From: Tenrec ecaudatus
Taxonomy: Eukaryota; Chordata; Mammalia; Afrosoricida; Tenrecidae
Direction of reading: 5' to 3'
Assembly (NCBI RefSeq): GCF_050624435.1
Contig: NC_134534.1
Coordinates: 63,635,501 to 63,699,500 of the forward strand
Length of the DNA: 64,000 nt
Numbering within the stretch: the stretch's first letter is position 1; every line of letters begins with the position of its first letter. Under the pieces are notes generated by a model, which did not search any database, was not told the origin of the DNA, and saw only the letters and a list, made by a program, of their open reading frames with translations. Position numbers and translations under genes: made by a program. Positions 10,930-21,321 of the stretch are shown here, one piece after another.

Positions 10930-12765
10930 CAACACATAGATCATCTGTGAAAACTTATGCACAAAGTACGGGTGCGGTGGAGACGAACATCTGTTAATAT
11001 TCACATTGGCTGGCATGCAGTCGATAAGCAAACATGGAGGTGAGATGCTAGCTATCCCTCTTTATATTACGTATGTAACTTGGCTACTCAAAAGTAGTAG
11101 AATGGCCACCATGATGTGTTCATTGTGATGGAAGTCATTCTCTCGTAACTTTCTAATTTGCTAGATCTCCACTCCAAATACTTCACTAGGTATTTCAACT
11201 CTTTTTTACCCCCTGCTTTCACCCAGAGTCCCATTCTGTATTTTGAATACCTGTAGCCTTTCCTAGAGGTCAAACTGAAGGAACGTCTGCCAAATATCTA
11301 TGATTCCTTGACTAGCCAACTATCTATCCCACTGGGAAAGGCCTGGCACAGAGAAGCAATTATGGGAACAAAACTGCCTTAAGAATGATGCCAAGTGTAT
11401 TAGAAGCATTCATCAATCTGAGGAAACCTGACCCCACTTAATTCATGAAACAAGTTTTGTACCGCCAGGAAGTTCTTAACAACTTCCTACCAGTTCAGAG
11501 ACACACCCCAGGTAACCTAAGAATGTGAATCTGGATCTCATTATTAACATCCCAGAGTAATCACTTGGGTCTAGCCTGCACTTGAAGCCGTCTCCTTGCC
11601 TCAAACCTAGCTGTAGTCTCTCTGCTTTTCCTCTTTTAGGCCTCAAGGTCAATTACATTTTGTTTGTGTTGTTCAGACACTTAAGAATACTTCCTTTTAT
11701 TGTTTCAGCTTCTTTGGTGCTCAGCAGCACATAGGTTCGTCTTGCTCTATTTTCACATCCATCCTCAAAAAATAAGGACTATTGTGCCATCTATTTTCAC
11801 ATAGGCAAGAAGCTGGTTGGTTTAACATCTTATTTCACATTTCCAAAAATATCTTGAATGTAATTGAATGCAAGGAGCTTCTAAACTCTTCTACCACTGA
11901 CTTTTTGCAGTCAAAGATTGTGACATCTTTGTGTGAAAAGTAAGTACACAAAACCCATATGTTTTAAAGCAGTAGAAATAGAATGGGTAAACCAGGCCTG
12001 GAAAATTCAAATACTGCCAGACAGTTTCCAGAGATGGTTGTCACTGCTGCTCATTCATTTCTCAATATCCCAAATCTAAATATGTGAGAGTTACCTCACA
12101 CTCACTGAGGACATATTTTCCCAGCCATGTGTGGAAATGGGTTGATTGACATATCTAAATATAAAAGTACTCCCTACCACCCTATACATTAGAGTAAATA
12201 TAAAATTAGTCCCTGGTTCCTTATAAATTAAGAATAAATGTTGTGGTTTATCAGTGTGCGCACATAACTGAAGCCACTCACAACATCAATAGATAAGCAA
12301 GCATAAAAAATTGACACTGAGTTAACACAAAGTCAGTATTGTTTCTCTTTCATCTTAGCCTTGCACATGAATTAAACTGGAGGTCAGTCGTTTGGGTGAC
12401 ACATATGTACCCAGCAACCAATATGCCATGGGGGAACATTTAATTAGGTGTTCTAGGCAAATCAAGCCACCCACAAACATATTCCCTGGACATGATGCTA
12501 TTTTCACTGGCATGTCATAGCAACACGATGTTATTTTCCTAACTTAATATATTTTTCTAAACAAAAGTTTGACAAAAACAGTTGACACAAGTTTTTGTGT
12601 GTGTGTTGCTTTGGTGTTGTTGTTGTTTTTAAAGTTGGAAGTATGGATTACAGAAGACATAGCTTTGGAGGTTTCATGAGCTAATATTTATAGGTTCTTA
12701 AATTGGTCATAATGCTACTAGTAGACTGGCCTTAAGAACCCTTAGATGGGGAGTGCGGGGAATGA
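10930..12765. other. No gene or clear repeat seen
   Basis: Unique-looking AT-rich sequence without a credible ORF. It ends at the AAG microsatellite. A short TG/TTG-rich run lies at 12595-12630. Confidence 0.5.
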
Positions 12766-12868
12766 CAAAGAAGAAGAAGAAGAAGAAGAAGAAGAAGAAG
12801 AAGAAGAAGAAGAAGAAGAAGAAGAAGAAGAAGAAGAAGAAGAAGAAGAAGAAGAAGAAGAAGAAGAA
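12766..12868. repeat. Pure (AAG)n microsatellite, about 34 units
   Basis: About 103 bp of uninterrupted AAG (CTT on the other strand). It creates a false 60-codon ORF made mostly of lysine (12753-12935). Purine/pyrimidine mirror tracts of this GAA/TTC class can form triplex DNA. Confidence 0.97.
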
Positions 12869-13054
12869 AGTGAAATCTCAGAAGCACTCCAGGAAAACTG
12901 ACACTTGGCTTCCTAAGTCATTCCATTACTATTGATGATTAGCTCATTTTCCTTAGGAGAAAAATGTTCCAGATGGCCAGTAATGAAAATATCACCAATG
13001 TTAATCATGATAGACAACAACAGTCAGTTAGGTAGTTAGTACTCTGTGAGCATG

Positions 13055-13245
13055 GTTAATAGTGTTGGTAACATCAAGTCTGTTCTGAATCATAGGGACC
13101 CGATGTGAAATAACCAATCCTGCCTGGTCCTGTACCATCTTCACTATTATTCCTATGTTTGAGCCATCGGTGTAACTCCAGTGCCAATATACCTTATTGA
13201 GAAGCCTCCTCATTTTCACCAAACATGGAGAAACATGAAGAATGG
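13055..13245 (-). mobile_element. RTE 3' end fragment
   Basis: Complement of the RTE 3' region: TCATAGGGACCCGATG, CCTGCCTGGTCCTGTACCATC and TTGAGAAGCCTCCTCATTTTC, in the order seen in the other minus copies (28.4, 42.0, 52.1 kb). Confidence 0.7.
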
Positions 13246-13396
13246 GGTCACTACCAAGAAACACAAAATAAAAATTGAAGAGAAAAGACTATATTAATAT
13301 ATAACAAAGTATTTCACGCAGAATGGAGTTTTAAACTACAGGAATCTTTTTTCTCAACAGCTTTGACTGGTTAATTCCTAGTACTCTTTTAATAAT

Positions 13397-13882
13397 TGTG
13401 GTAGTTACATAATGTCATGTCAACTTGAAAGAGTGAAAGGGTGGAGTTTAGCCCAATCGGGTCACATTCTGTTTGTGCCTCCTCATATGGATGTGACCTT
13501 CTCATAAGGATTCTGGGAACTTCATCTCTTCCTCCCTGGAAGTGGGACACACTATCTCTGCTTCTCCTTCCTGTTGACAAGCCACATGGAGTCACGCTGG
13601 CTAGCAGCAGCCAGAGTCCTGGAGTTGCTTCTCCTGCCACTGGATCCACAAGGCCTTCTACCTACTAGCCTGTGATCTTCCTGCATTCGGCATCATTGAA
13701 TGTGCTGTGTGAATCTAAAGAGGAATTTATAGACTAGTATCAGGGATATGGGATAATATTGAGTTTATGAATTTGGGCTGGGATGTTTTATTGATGCACA
13801 ATTACTTCTTGAAATACAACTCATTCTTATATACACATGAGTGTCTCTGATTTTGTGTCTCTGGTCAATCTAGACTAACACA
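13397..13882 (+). mobile_element. Solo ERVL-type LTR with intact target duplication
   Basis: A 486-bp plus-strand LTR starting TGTGGTAGTTAC and ending CTAGACTAACACA. Perfect 5-bp duplications ATAAT flank it (13392-13396 and 13883-13887). The internal sequence matches the complement of the LTRs at 6.4, 9.2 and 16.8 kb, for example CTGCCACTGGATCCACAAG. The ORFs at 13389-13649 and 13441-13668 are chance ORFs in the LTR. Confidence 0.85.
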
Positions 13883-14029
13883 ATAATGTTATACTTCACA
13901 TCCTTGGGAAGTGAAAGAGCTACTTCACTCTTGCTCTGATCTCCCATGATACTAGTTAACATGTGGCTGTGCCTAATATTGCAAAATTTACATTGTCTCA
14001 TCAATGTCTCCCCAATTAGGCAGTGCATT

Positions 14030-14110
14030 ATTGAATGATATGTCTTTTCAAATGTCTTGGGGCTCCAGGACCACAAATCACTGGCAATGAAGAGGAGCTC
14101 AATAAATGTT
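14030..14110 (+). repeat. Possible MIR 3' end
   Basis: AGCTCAATAAATGTTAGATG preceded by a weak match to the MIR body. Only the last 30 bp are convincing. Confidence 0.4.
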
Positions 14111-14995
14111 AGATGAGTGTGAAAGATGTTCATAGAGAAGAAGAAGAATGAGCATTAAAGAAATAATGAAATGCAATGGTGACAGAAGCAGAGAGTACAC
14201 TGTGTTTTTAGCAACACTGCTTTTTCTCTATATCGTGTGATTCTGGGATTTCTTCACTTAACAAGAGCAATGTAACCCAAGTTATGTACAGCCAAAACAT
14301 TGAGCACATAACTAAAGTCAATCAGAACCTTAAAGTGTACCACTTAGACACAATAGGAAAGAGTGTCAGTCTTACTTTTAGATCTTAAACTATAAACCAA
14401 TCAGCTTAATATTGACAAACACTCCCTGTCCTCTATATGGGAATGGCTTATGTGAAGCACAGAGAATACAACCAACAAAGAGAGATGAGAAGCAGAGTAA
14501 AAGCAGGTTCAGGCTGGACGTGTCACAGTGGATGCCCAATATATAACCTGTCTTGTTTCCTTTAGAGTGAAATGTGCCTCTGTTACTTGGAACCAAAGTA
14601 AGCTCAAAGTATTGCACTGTGGTTGGTATCAGTTCCAATTTAGGAATGAATAAATTGAGACGGAGAGAGATTTTAAAAGATACTGTCAAAGATATCACAT
14701 GGAAAACATGATACACTTAATATTCTGATTTCAAATTCAGTAGTATATTTCACTCTTGTTGATTTAGGCTCTTAAGACTCTAACTCAAAATAATAAAGCA
14801 GAAAATATGCTGTCATAACATGTATTGCAGACTAGGTTGAAACTAGCCTGAGGATGAGTATAGAATGATTTTGATAATGATGGTACAACTCTTCTTGATA
14901 AGATGGACCTATTGAAGTATATGACATATGGATGATGTCCCAATAAAACTGGTTTTTTTATATAAAAAGAAAAAAATCAAATAATCTTTGCAGTT
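14111..14995. other. No gene or clear repeat seen
   Basis: Unique-looking sequence. The 108-codon minus ORF at 14390-14716 has no recognisable domain. Confidence 0.5.
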
Positions 14996-14999
14996 TGGT

Positions 15000-15522
15000 A
15001 AGTCTGTTGCACAAGATCTCTTACAGTGAAGAGCAAGGATGTTACTTTAAGGACTAAGTTGTGCTTGAACCAAACCATAGTATTTTCAGTAGCATCGCTT
15101 GCATGTGAAACTTAGACATTGAATGAGGAAGAATGGAGAAAACTTGCTATCATAAACATTTGAATACATTTGAATTATGGCGCTAGAGAGAATCTTGAAA
15201 ATACCATGGACTGTCAAGAGATCAAACAAAGCTGTTTCAGAAAAGCACAGCCAAAATTCTCCTTAGAATACCCATGGCAAGCCTTTGTCTCTTGTACTTT
15301 GGCATGTTATTAGAGAATTCCCCGGGAAAGGACATGCTTGGTAACGTGAAAGAGGAAGAAGAGGACGCCCCTTGCCAGGATGGATTGGCACGATGGCTGC
15401 AACATTGGGCCCACGTATGGGAACAATTGTGAGGGTGCTGCAAGACTGGGTGGGAAGTGCTTCTTTCTGGTGTGCATAGGGTCACTGTGGGTCAGAACCA
15501 ATTCGATGGCACCTAACAACAG
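15000..15522 (+). mobile_element. RTE LINE 3' end, well preserved tail
   Basis: Plus-strand C-terminal coding remnant (ACATTTGAATTATGGCGCTAG, the F-E-L-W-R/C segment near 15168-15190) followed by the characteristic tail: TGCATAGGGTCACTGTGGG, then CAATTCGATGGCACCTAAC and a short AAC-rich end. Stops and small indels break the frame. Confidence 0.8.
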
Positions 15523-15529
15523 CGAAAAC

Positions 15530-15740
15530 CAGGTGAGACCAGATCCAGGAACAGGACATCCTATCATGTTTGGTCAAGTGAGGGTCACTTAGAAGATGAC
15601 CCTCATGAAGATGAATTGACTCAACCCTGGCTGCAACAATGGGCTCAACCATAGGAATGATTGTCAGGATGGCACAGGGCCAGGCGATGGTTTGCGTTGA
15701 TGTACTGATGCAATGGAACCTAATCAACAGTACCAAACAT
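15530..15740 (+). mobile_element. Second RTE 3' tail in tandem
   Basis: Directly after the previous copy and in the same orientation: GGCTGCAACAATGGGCTCAA, then GTCAGGATGGCACAGGGCCAG and a decayed tail. This is a separate 5'-truncated insertion or a partial duplication. Confidence 0.65.
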
Positions 15741-15744
15741 CAAT

Positions 15745-16690
15745 AGGCAGGAAGAAGGGCCTGCCTGCCCTCCAAGTGAGGTCTGCCTCTTGAATTCTAC
15801 AAATGTTGATGGGGCTCCCTGGCCTGCATTTTGCTTCCACTTTTTCAGTCTTCCGAACCTTTTTCTTCCTCCCGCCCCACCCCCCATTTTTCTCAGTGTT
15901 TGCCCAAATGTTAGACTGCTGGGTTGTCTAGGGCTGTTGACGTGCTGTCAATCAATTATTTGTAATTGTAAAGGGATGGAGAAAGAGAGTTATGTTAATC
16001 ATCTTCATACTCTCCATCATTTCACTTTTCCTATGTCCTCTTCTCTCTTTAGGATGTGTCCTATTACTTCCCTCTCCTAAGTCACTGGCTTTGCCCCGCT
16101 CTAATCCAGAAAGGCTTGCCTGAAGAAAAGACTGTGCTGTTTGACTGTAAGTATCACCACAGCTCAGAACTCCTAGAGCCCGAAATAAAAATAGGAACCT
16201 GTGGCTATCAAGGGAACCCTGTTCAAATCCAAGTTTGTCATGGCCCCATGCAAATTACAATTTGGACTTTTTGCCACTTCTATGGACATCAATCTTCTAC
16301 TATGTCTTTCTCCTCCTGGACTAGAAAAACAGATTATTTATCCTATTTGAATTGGCATACAGTTAAGCTCCCTACATGACCTAAAGTCAAGAAGACAGAG
16401 ATTTTTAAAACATCCTCAGTAAATAGGATACTTAAAAACAAATTATCTCTTTCATCAATAAATAAGCTTTAATGCTGCTTTTAGCAACATAAAATAAAAG
16501 GAGTGTTGGGGAGAGAGAATGTTCTAAGATAGATGTGCTGGTGATTACACAATTCCCCCTTGATATGTTTGAACAATTGAACTATTCAATTTTTTGACAT
16601 GTAGATTTTGTGCCACTGAACTGTTTAAAAAAAAAGAAAAGGAATGCTATTTGAAATGTTTCACTTTTTAAAATTAAAATTCTGTTTTAG
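15745..16690. other. No gene seen
   Basis: Pyrimidine-rich stretch at about 15835-15900, otherwise unique-looking. The 96- and 107-codon plus ORFs (15790-16080, 16056-16379) have no domain that I recognise. Confidence 0.45.
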
Positions 16691-16691
16691 G

Positions 16692-16968
16692 CAGAGGTGA
16701 CTAGAGAAACAAATTCAGGGAGATACTCATGTGTGTTTAAGGAAGAGCTTTATACACAAGAGCAATTGAATATTGATAAAACATCCAGCTCAGTTCAGAT
16801 CAAGTCCATTAGTGTGATATTAGCCCATATGTCCAATACCAATCTATAAATACCTCTTCATACTCATACAATACATGCAATGTTGCCGAATGCAGGAAGA
16901 TCACAGGCGAGTGGGTGGGAAGTCTTGTGGATCCAGTGGCAGTGGACGCATCTCATTTCACCAGTAAG
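16692..16968 (-). mobile_element. ERVL-type LTR, truncated
   Basis: Minus-strand LTR 3' portion: GGTGACTAGAGAAACAAATTC, GAGCTTTATACACAAGAGC, ATCAAGTCCATTAGTGTG and TCTTGTGGATCCAGTGGCAG. It lacks the LTR 5' part present in the copies at 6.4 and 13.4 kb. Confidence 0.75.
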
Positions 16969-17009
16969 TCTCAAATTGACAACAGATTATTTAACTACCA
17001 CAAGTGCTA

Positions 17010-17085
17010 TAATGGTTCTACCTGTCTTATAGGGTCACTATGAGTCAGCATTGACCTGATGGCAGTGAATTTAGTTGTGCATTAA
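17010..17085 (+). mobile_element. SINE/RTE tail fragment
   Basis: TATAGGGTCACTATGAGTCA then TTGACCTGATGGCAGTG: the shared AfroSINE/RTE 3' end with no body. Confidence 0.6.
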
Positions 17086-17119
17086 GCTGCAAAACCAAAC
17101 TACTGAAGCTTGTAGTATG

Positions 17120-17860
17120 GGTTGTTTTAATCAGTAAATGCTTAAAGTTCTCCTGGTTTTCATCAAGCAAGACTGGCATATCTGCATATGGAAGGCAGTT
17201 AATAAACTCTCCTCCAATGCTGATGCCATATTATTCTTTATGTTGTCCAGTTTCTCAGATTATTTGCCCAGATTATTTCTCAGATTATTTTATCAGATTA
17301 TTTCTGACATAGTAAACCACAAGGTTGACTCAAAATGGTTCAATACCAGTTCAGCTCAGCAACACCTGGGATATTGATGTTTATGTGTTCCATTTCATTT
17401 TTGGCAATCTCCATTTTCCTGAGATCTATACTTAATCCATCCAAATTCTGGTTATAAATGAACGTTGGCAGCTACTTCTTCTCATTTTGAGTCATGCCTT
17501 ATCACCAAATGAAGGTCCCCAAACTTCGTTCCATCAACATAATCATGGTTGACACTAGTTTGAGTAGGCAACACTTCTCCAGTCACATCTTGAGTACCTT
17601 TAAATGTAAGAGGTTAATCTTCAGGCACTATCTTACACAGTTGTCCCCCTGCTCTTCAGTGGCTAATTCCTCAAAAGTGGACACCCTATTCCTTCTTCCA
17701 AGACTGTTCTTAGTCTAACAGCTTCCCTATGTAACATTTTCACTATGAGTGTGCCAGCTGGTATTTGAAATACTAATGGTATAACTGTTAGAATCTCAGC
17801 AACATGATAGCCCCCCACAGTACAACAAACTGAAATATCAGTATTGGTTTTGTTATATAC
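17120..17860 (-). mobile_element. RTE LINE 5' region, internally deleted
   Basis: Minus-strand RTE with RT-region sequence (17138-17330), then endonuclease start (17330-17480), then the leader upstream of the endonuclease (17480-17860). The leader aligns with the copy at 29.93-30.31 kb, including the complement of a short ELATE-encoding block (near 17660-17690). The part between RT and endonuclease is missing. It abuts the truncated provirus. Confidence 0.65.
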
Positions 17861-17879
17861 GCACACACACGTATGTCCA

Positions 17880-18410
17880 TAACATTTGAGGTGCAAGTCC
17901 AACTTCATGACTCTGTAGGTCAGACAATACTCAGTTCAAGATGGGTAGCTCAGACCTCACGGTGACTTGGTGGCCCATGGTGAGGCGTTCAGGCTCCACT
18001 AAGGCCCACTAACAGGCCAACAGCTGTTTTCAAAAGGGGAATAGTCTGCAGAGAATGGCAGGACTTTAAAATCCCAAAGGTCTACACTGTGATTCACCAC
18101 TAGGGACCTGCCAAAGATACCACACTGCATCTCTATCTACAACTGACACCTTTAGCACCATTAGGTCACCTGGATCATATGGTCCCAGTAGCAAATCAGC
18201 TTTAACAGCAGCCTGAACCTCTTGCAGAGCCTTTTCTTGTTCTGGGCCCGACTCAAAATTGGAGGCCTTTCATGTTACTTGATAAATAGTTCGAAGTAGA
18301 ACACCCAAGTGAGGGATATGTTGCCTTTAAAATCCAAAGAGACCCACTAGACATTATGCCTCCTATTTAGTTGTGGGGGGTGGGTGGGGGTCAGATGAAG
18401 TAACTTAATT
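17880..18410 (-). pseudogene. ERVL-like pol, RT C-terminus to RNase H start
   Basis: Minus-strand continuation of the retroviral pol: the region after the polymerase fingers/palm and the start of the RNase H domain, recognised by scattered similarity (near 17930-18000 a tract resembling the MGHQVT region of related proviruses, from memory). Many stops. The provirus is cut off at about 17,870, where RTE sequence begins, so no integrase or second LTR is present. Confidence 0.6.
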
Positions 18411-19146
18411 TTTACTTTAGTAGGAATGTCTTGATATACCCCACACCACTGGACCCCTAGAAAATTTAGTGAAGTGGAGGGTGCCTGCTTCATTGTTTTG
18501 ATTTCCCGACCTCTTGCACATAGATATCGTACCACTGAATCTAGAGTCTTCTATACATCCTCCTTAGTGGGTCCAATCAGCATAATGTCATCAATATAAT
18601 GGACCAGTGTGACATTTTGCAGTAGAGACAGGTGATTACGTTCCCTTCAGACTAAATTATGGCACAAGGTGGAAGAGTTGATATACCCCTGGTGGAGAGT
18701 TGGGAAAGTGTACTGTTGCCCCTGCCAGCTGAAGGCAAACTGCTTCTGGTGGTCCTTTGAGACTGGTATTGAGAAGAAGGCATTCGTCAGATCAATCGCT
18801 GCACACCAACTTCCAGGAGAAGTATTAATTTGCTCACGCAATGAAATCACATCTGGAACAGCAGCTGCAATTGGATTCACCAGCTGGTTAAGTTTGTAAT
18901 AATCCACTGTCATTCTCCAGGATTCATTCTCCAGGATTCATCTCCAGGATTTCTTTGTTGTTGTTTTACAAGCCAAATAGGTGAGTTAAATGGGGATGTG
19001 GTAGGAATCACCACCCCTGCATCTTTCAAGTCTTTGACGCTGGCACTGATCTCTGCAATCTGTCCAGCAATGCGGTACTGCTTTTGGATTACTATTTTCC
19101 TAGACAGTGGCAGTTCTAAAGGTGTCCTCTTGGCTTTCCCTACCAT
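18410..19146 (-). pseudogene. ERVL-like reverse transcriptase remnant
   Basis: Decayed reverse transcriptase of an endogenous retrovirus. Visible in order on the minus strand: the N-terminal strand region with DAGVVIPTTSPFNSPIW (ORF 18910-19146), the MTVDY start of the next block, the DLTNAFFSIPV motif carrying the first catalytic aspartate (ORF 18647-18913), and YIDD at 18587-18598, the polymerase active site. The YIDD block is in the same frame as the preceding ORF but separated by a TGA; a TAG follows. A threefold 14-bp duplication (18911-18952) breaks the frame between the first two blocks. Together with the Leu-type primer site this suggests class III (ERVL-like). It is dead. Confidence 0.8.
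18911..18952. repeat. 14-bp unit, three tandem copies, inside RT
   Basis: CATTCTCCAGGATT twice (18911-18924, 18925-18938), then CATCTCCAGGATTT (18939-18952). The two extra units add 28 bp, which is not a multiple of three. Confidence 0.9.
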
Positions 19147-19339
19147 AATAGCCCTTATTCCACATTTCAGGGATCCAATATGGGGGTTCTGCCAGTTACT
19201 AAGTATGTCTATTCCAATGATGCTTTATGGAACTGGAGAAATAACTACAGGATGGTTTTGGGGGCCCACTGGACCCACGGTGAGGTGCCGCGAGCTAAAA
19301 CTCCATCTATAACTTACTCTCAATAGGCCCCCACTCAGA

Positions 19340-19460
19340 CTGGCAGGTCTTAGAAACATTTTGGGTCTCCTAGGATTCATGTCAGTTCAGATCCAGTGTC
19401 CAGTAATCCCTGAAGAGTTTGATTATTTCCTTTCCCCCAGTAAACAGTCACTCTTGTGAA
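19340..19460 (-). pseudogene. Retroviral protease remnant
   Basis: On the minus strand near 19381-19415 the aspartic protease motif LLDTGS is readable, upstream of the reverse transcriptase in the usual gag-pro-pol order. A stop follows within a few codons. Only this core is recognisable. Confidence 0.65.
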
Positions 19461-19629
19461 AGGCTACAGGTCTCTTTTGGGAAAGCTAGAAGAAAGACTA
19501 ACAGTATAGACCTTCGGTGATGTAGCAAGGCCCTACTTCAAAGGGGCCTGGCCTTCTCCTCATTCAAGGGGTTGTGGGTCTCTAAACTGGCTCAGTTCTG
19601 GGCATTGATTGAGTAGTCATGACTCTCTA

Positions 19630-20425
19630 TTCAGCTGCTCACCTGATCTAGCATTCTTCTGCCTCTATAGATCATGTAAAACTTTAGTAGGTTTCCCATG
19701 TATGTCAATCCTAGGGGTTCCATGGCTAAGTAGCCAATGCCATAAATCCACATGAGACAAGTTGCCTTGATTATTATGGAAAACTTGCTGTCCATTACAA
19801 TAACCATGTCCACCCTGTCTCTGTTGATTCAGTGTTGACACCTGCCCTCTACCACCATGGAGGGCAATCATCCCCATTGTAGGCAAATATCAGAGTTCAC
19901 TTCATGCAATTCCCACTGTTAATCCTGGTGAACATAAAATAGCTATCACAGGAGTCTTCAGAGATACTGGAACCCACTTCATAAACTTGTTCTTTAAGGT
20001 TGTTGTGAGAGTTATGTCCTCAGAGCGCTCCCTTTTTGGGTCTATGGGATTATTCTGATAGATCCATTCCAACATTCCAACTTCCCTATGATTTTGGATG
20101 CCTTCTTCTACATTGTACCAAGGTAGGTCAGGTACCTTAAGTTGGTCTTATCTAGTCCATCTGGCAGCCCATGCTTCAGTGAACCAAGCAAATAAGCAAT
20201 TACTAGATCCTCTCTTAACCTCTCTTGCTGAGACATTGAAAGAAGAATCTGTTCTTGGGGACCCCATATCAAGACACTCAGACTGGTCTAATGTTACATT
20301 CCTTGCACTAATAGTCCACACCCTTAGTAACCATTCCCAAGGAGATTCCCCAGGCTTCTGCTTGTACATATTAGAAAATTCTAGCAGATCTTTATAAGTA
20401 TAGTGGATTTCTTCCTGAGTCATTA
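19630..20425 (-). pseudogene. ERVL-like gag, capsid to C-terminal part
   Basis: Two broken ORFs on the minus strand. 20148-20423 contains YKDLLEFSNMYKQKPGE and WEWLLRVW, a pattern I associate with the capsid region of ERVL/Fv1-related gag. 19631-19886 contains WHWLLSHGTPRIDIHGKPT and, in another frame, YRGRRM, similar to the C-terminal part of related gag proteins. The frame is interrupted several times. Confidence 0.65.
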
Positions 20426-21019
20426 TCTGAACCCCACATTTAGGAACTTTCTGAAAATTAATTCTAGTTCAAGTCTAGAGGAAATAATGGGTGGTGGGGG
20501 TGTTTCCTGGATACTCTCAGCAATATCTTGTAAGCCATCTCCCCTAGGCAATGCTACAGGCGCTACCCCACCTGGCATTTCAGCTTGAAGAGTTTGGTTT
20601 ATCTGCTCAGTTGTGGGTTGTTTTACTGATAGTGGATTAATCCCCTCAGGTGGGAGGGATGGATCTGTTGACTACAGTGGTTCAATTAACTAGAGGGGCT
20701 CAATAGCCTCCTTTTCTGGATTACCAGCCCATATATTCCCATCCCATGTTTCAGGGTCCCACTTCTTTTTTATTAATGCCCTTACTTTGATGTCAGGCAC
20801 TGTTGTAGACCTGCAATTCAGCTGACGCTGTAATTCAGCTACTCATACGTTGAGACTGAATTTGTTTTTCAGCTATGTCATCTCTATTACTAGAAGAGAG
20901 AGGACTCTCCTTTGTAGCACATTTGACGCTTTTAGGTCTGTTCTTTGGTACTTGCGACTTCTAAGGTTCTCAGATTATCCTTTTCCATGATCACATTTTC
21001 TATTGTAAGGAGAAATCAG

Positions 21020-21280
21020 CTAACCAGATTCCCTATACTTCTCATCTTGACAAAACTGCTGGAAAATATCAATCATACAGTTACCGAGAGCCTCTCCTCT
21101 CACCAGAAATTCATCTACTGGTGCTGATACTGTGGATACTAGCTTTGCTATTTCATTCCCTGGATTAAGACCACCCACTCTAGCAAGAGTGTTAGACTGA
21201 CCCATGCCTTTAGGGACAGAGACAGCATTATCACTGCTGTGAAGCCTCGTCAGGCTGGAGAGCCCATTTGAGAAGCCCAT
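21020..21280 (-). pseudogene. ERVL-like gag N-terminal remnant (probable)
   Basis: An 86-codon minus ORF placed directly after the primer-binding site, where gag should start. The sequence itself is not diagnostic; the assignment is from position. Confidence 0.45.
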
Positions 21281-21300
21281 ATTTATACTCTTGTTTCTCT

Positions 21301-21319
21301 AGAATCTCTCCTGGTGCCA
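21301..21319 (-). other. Retroviral primer-binding site, tRNA-Leu type
   Basis: On the minus strand TGGCACCAGGAG follows the LTR end (...TCTAACACA) after two bases. It differs by one base over 12 from the complement of tRNA-Leu(UAA) 3' end (TGGTACCAGGAG, from memory), the primer used by ERVL. Confidence 0.6.
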
Positions 21320-21321
21320 AT

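Noticed and set aside
12753..12935. Lysine-rich 60-codon ORF
   Set aside because: It is only the AAG microsatellite read in frame; there is no start context or flanking coding sequence.
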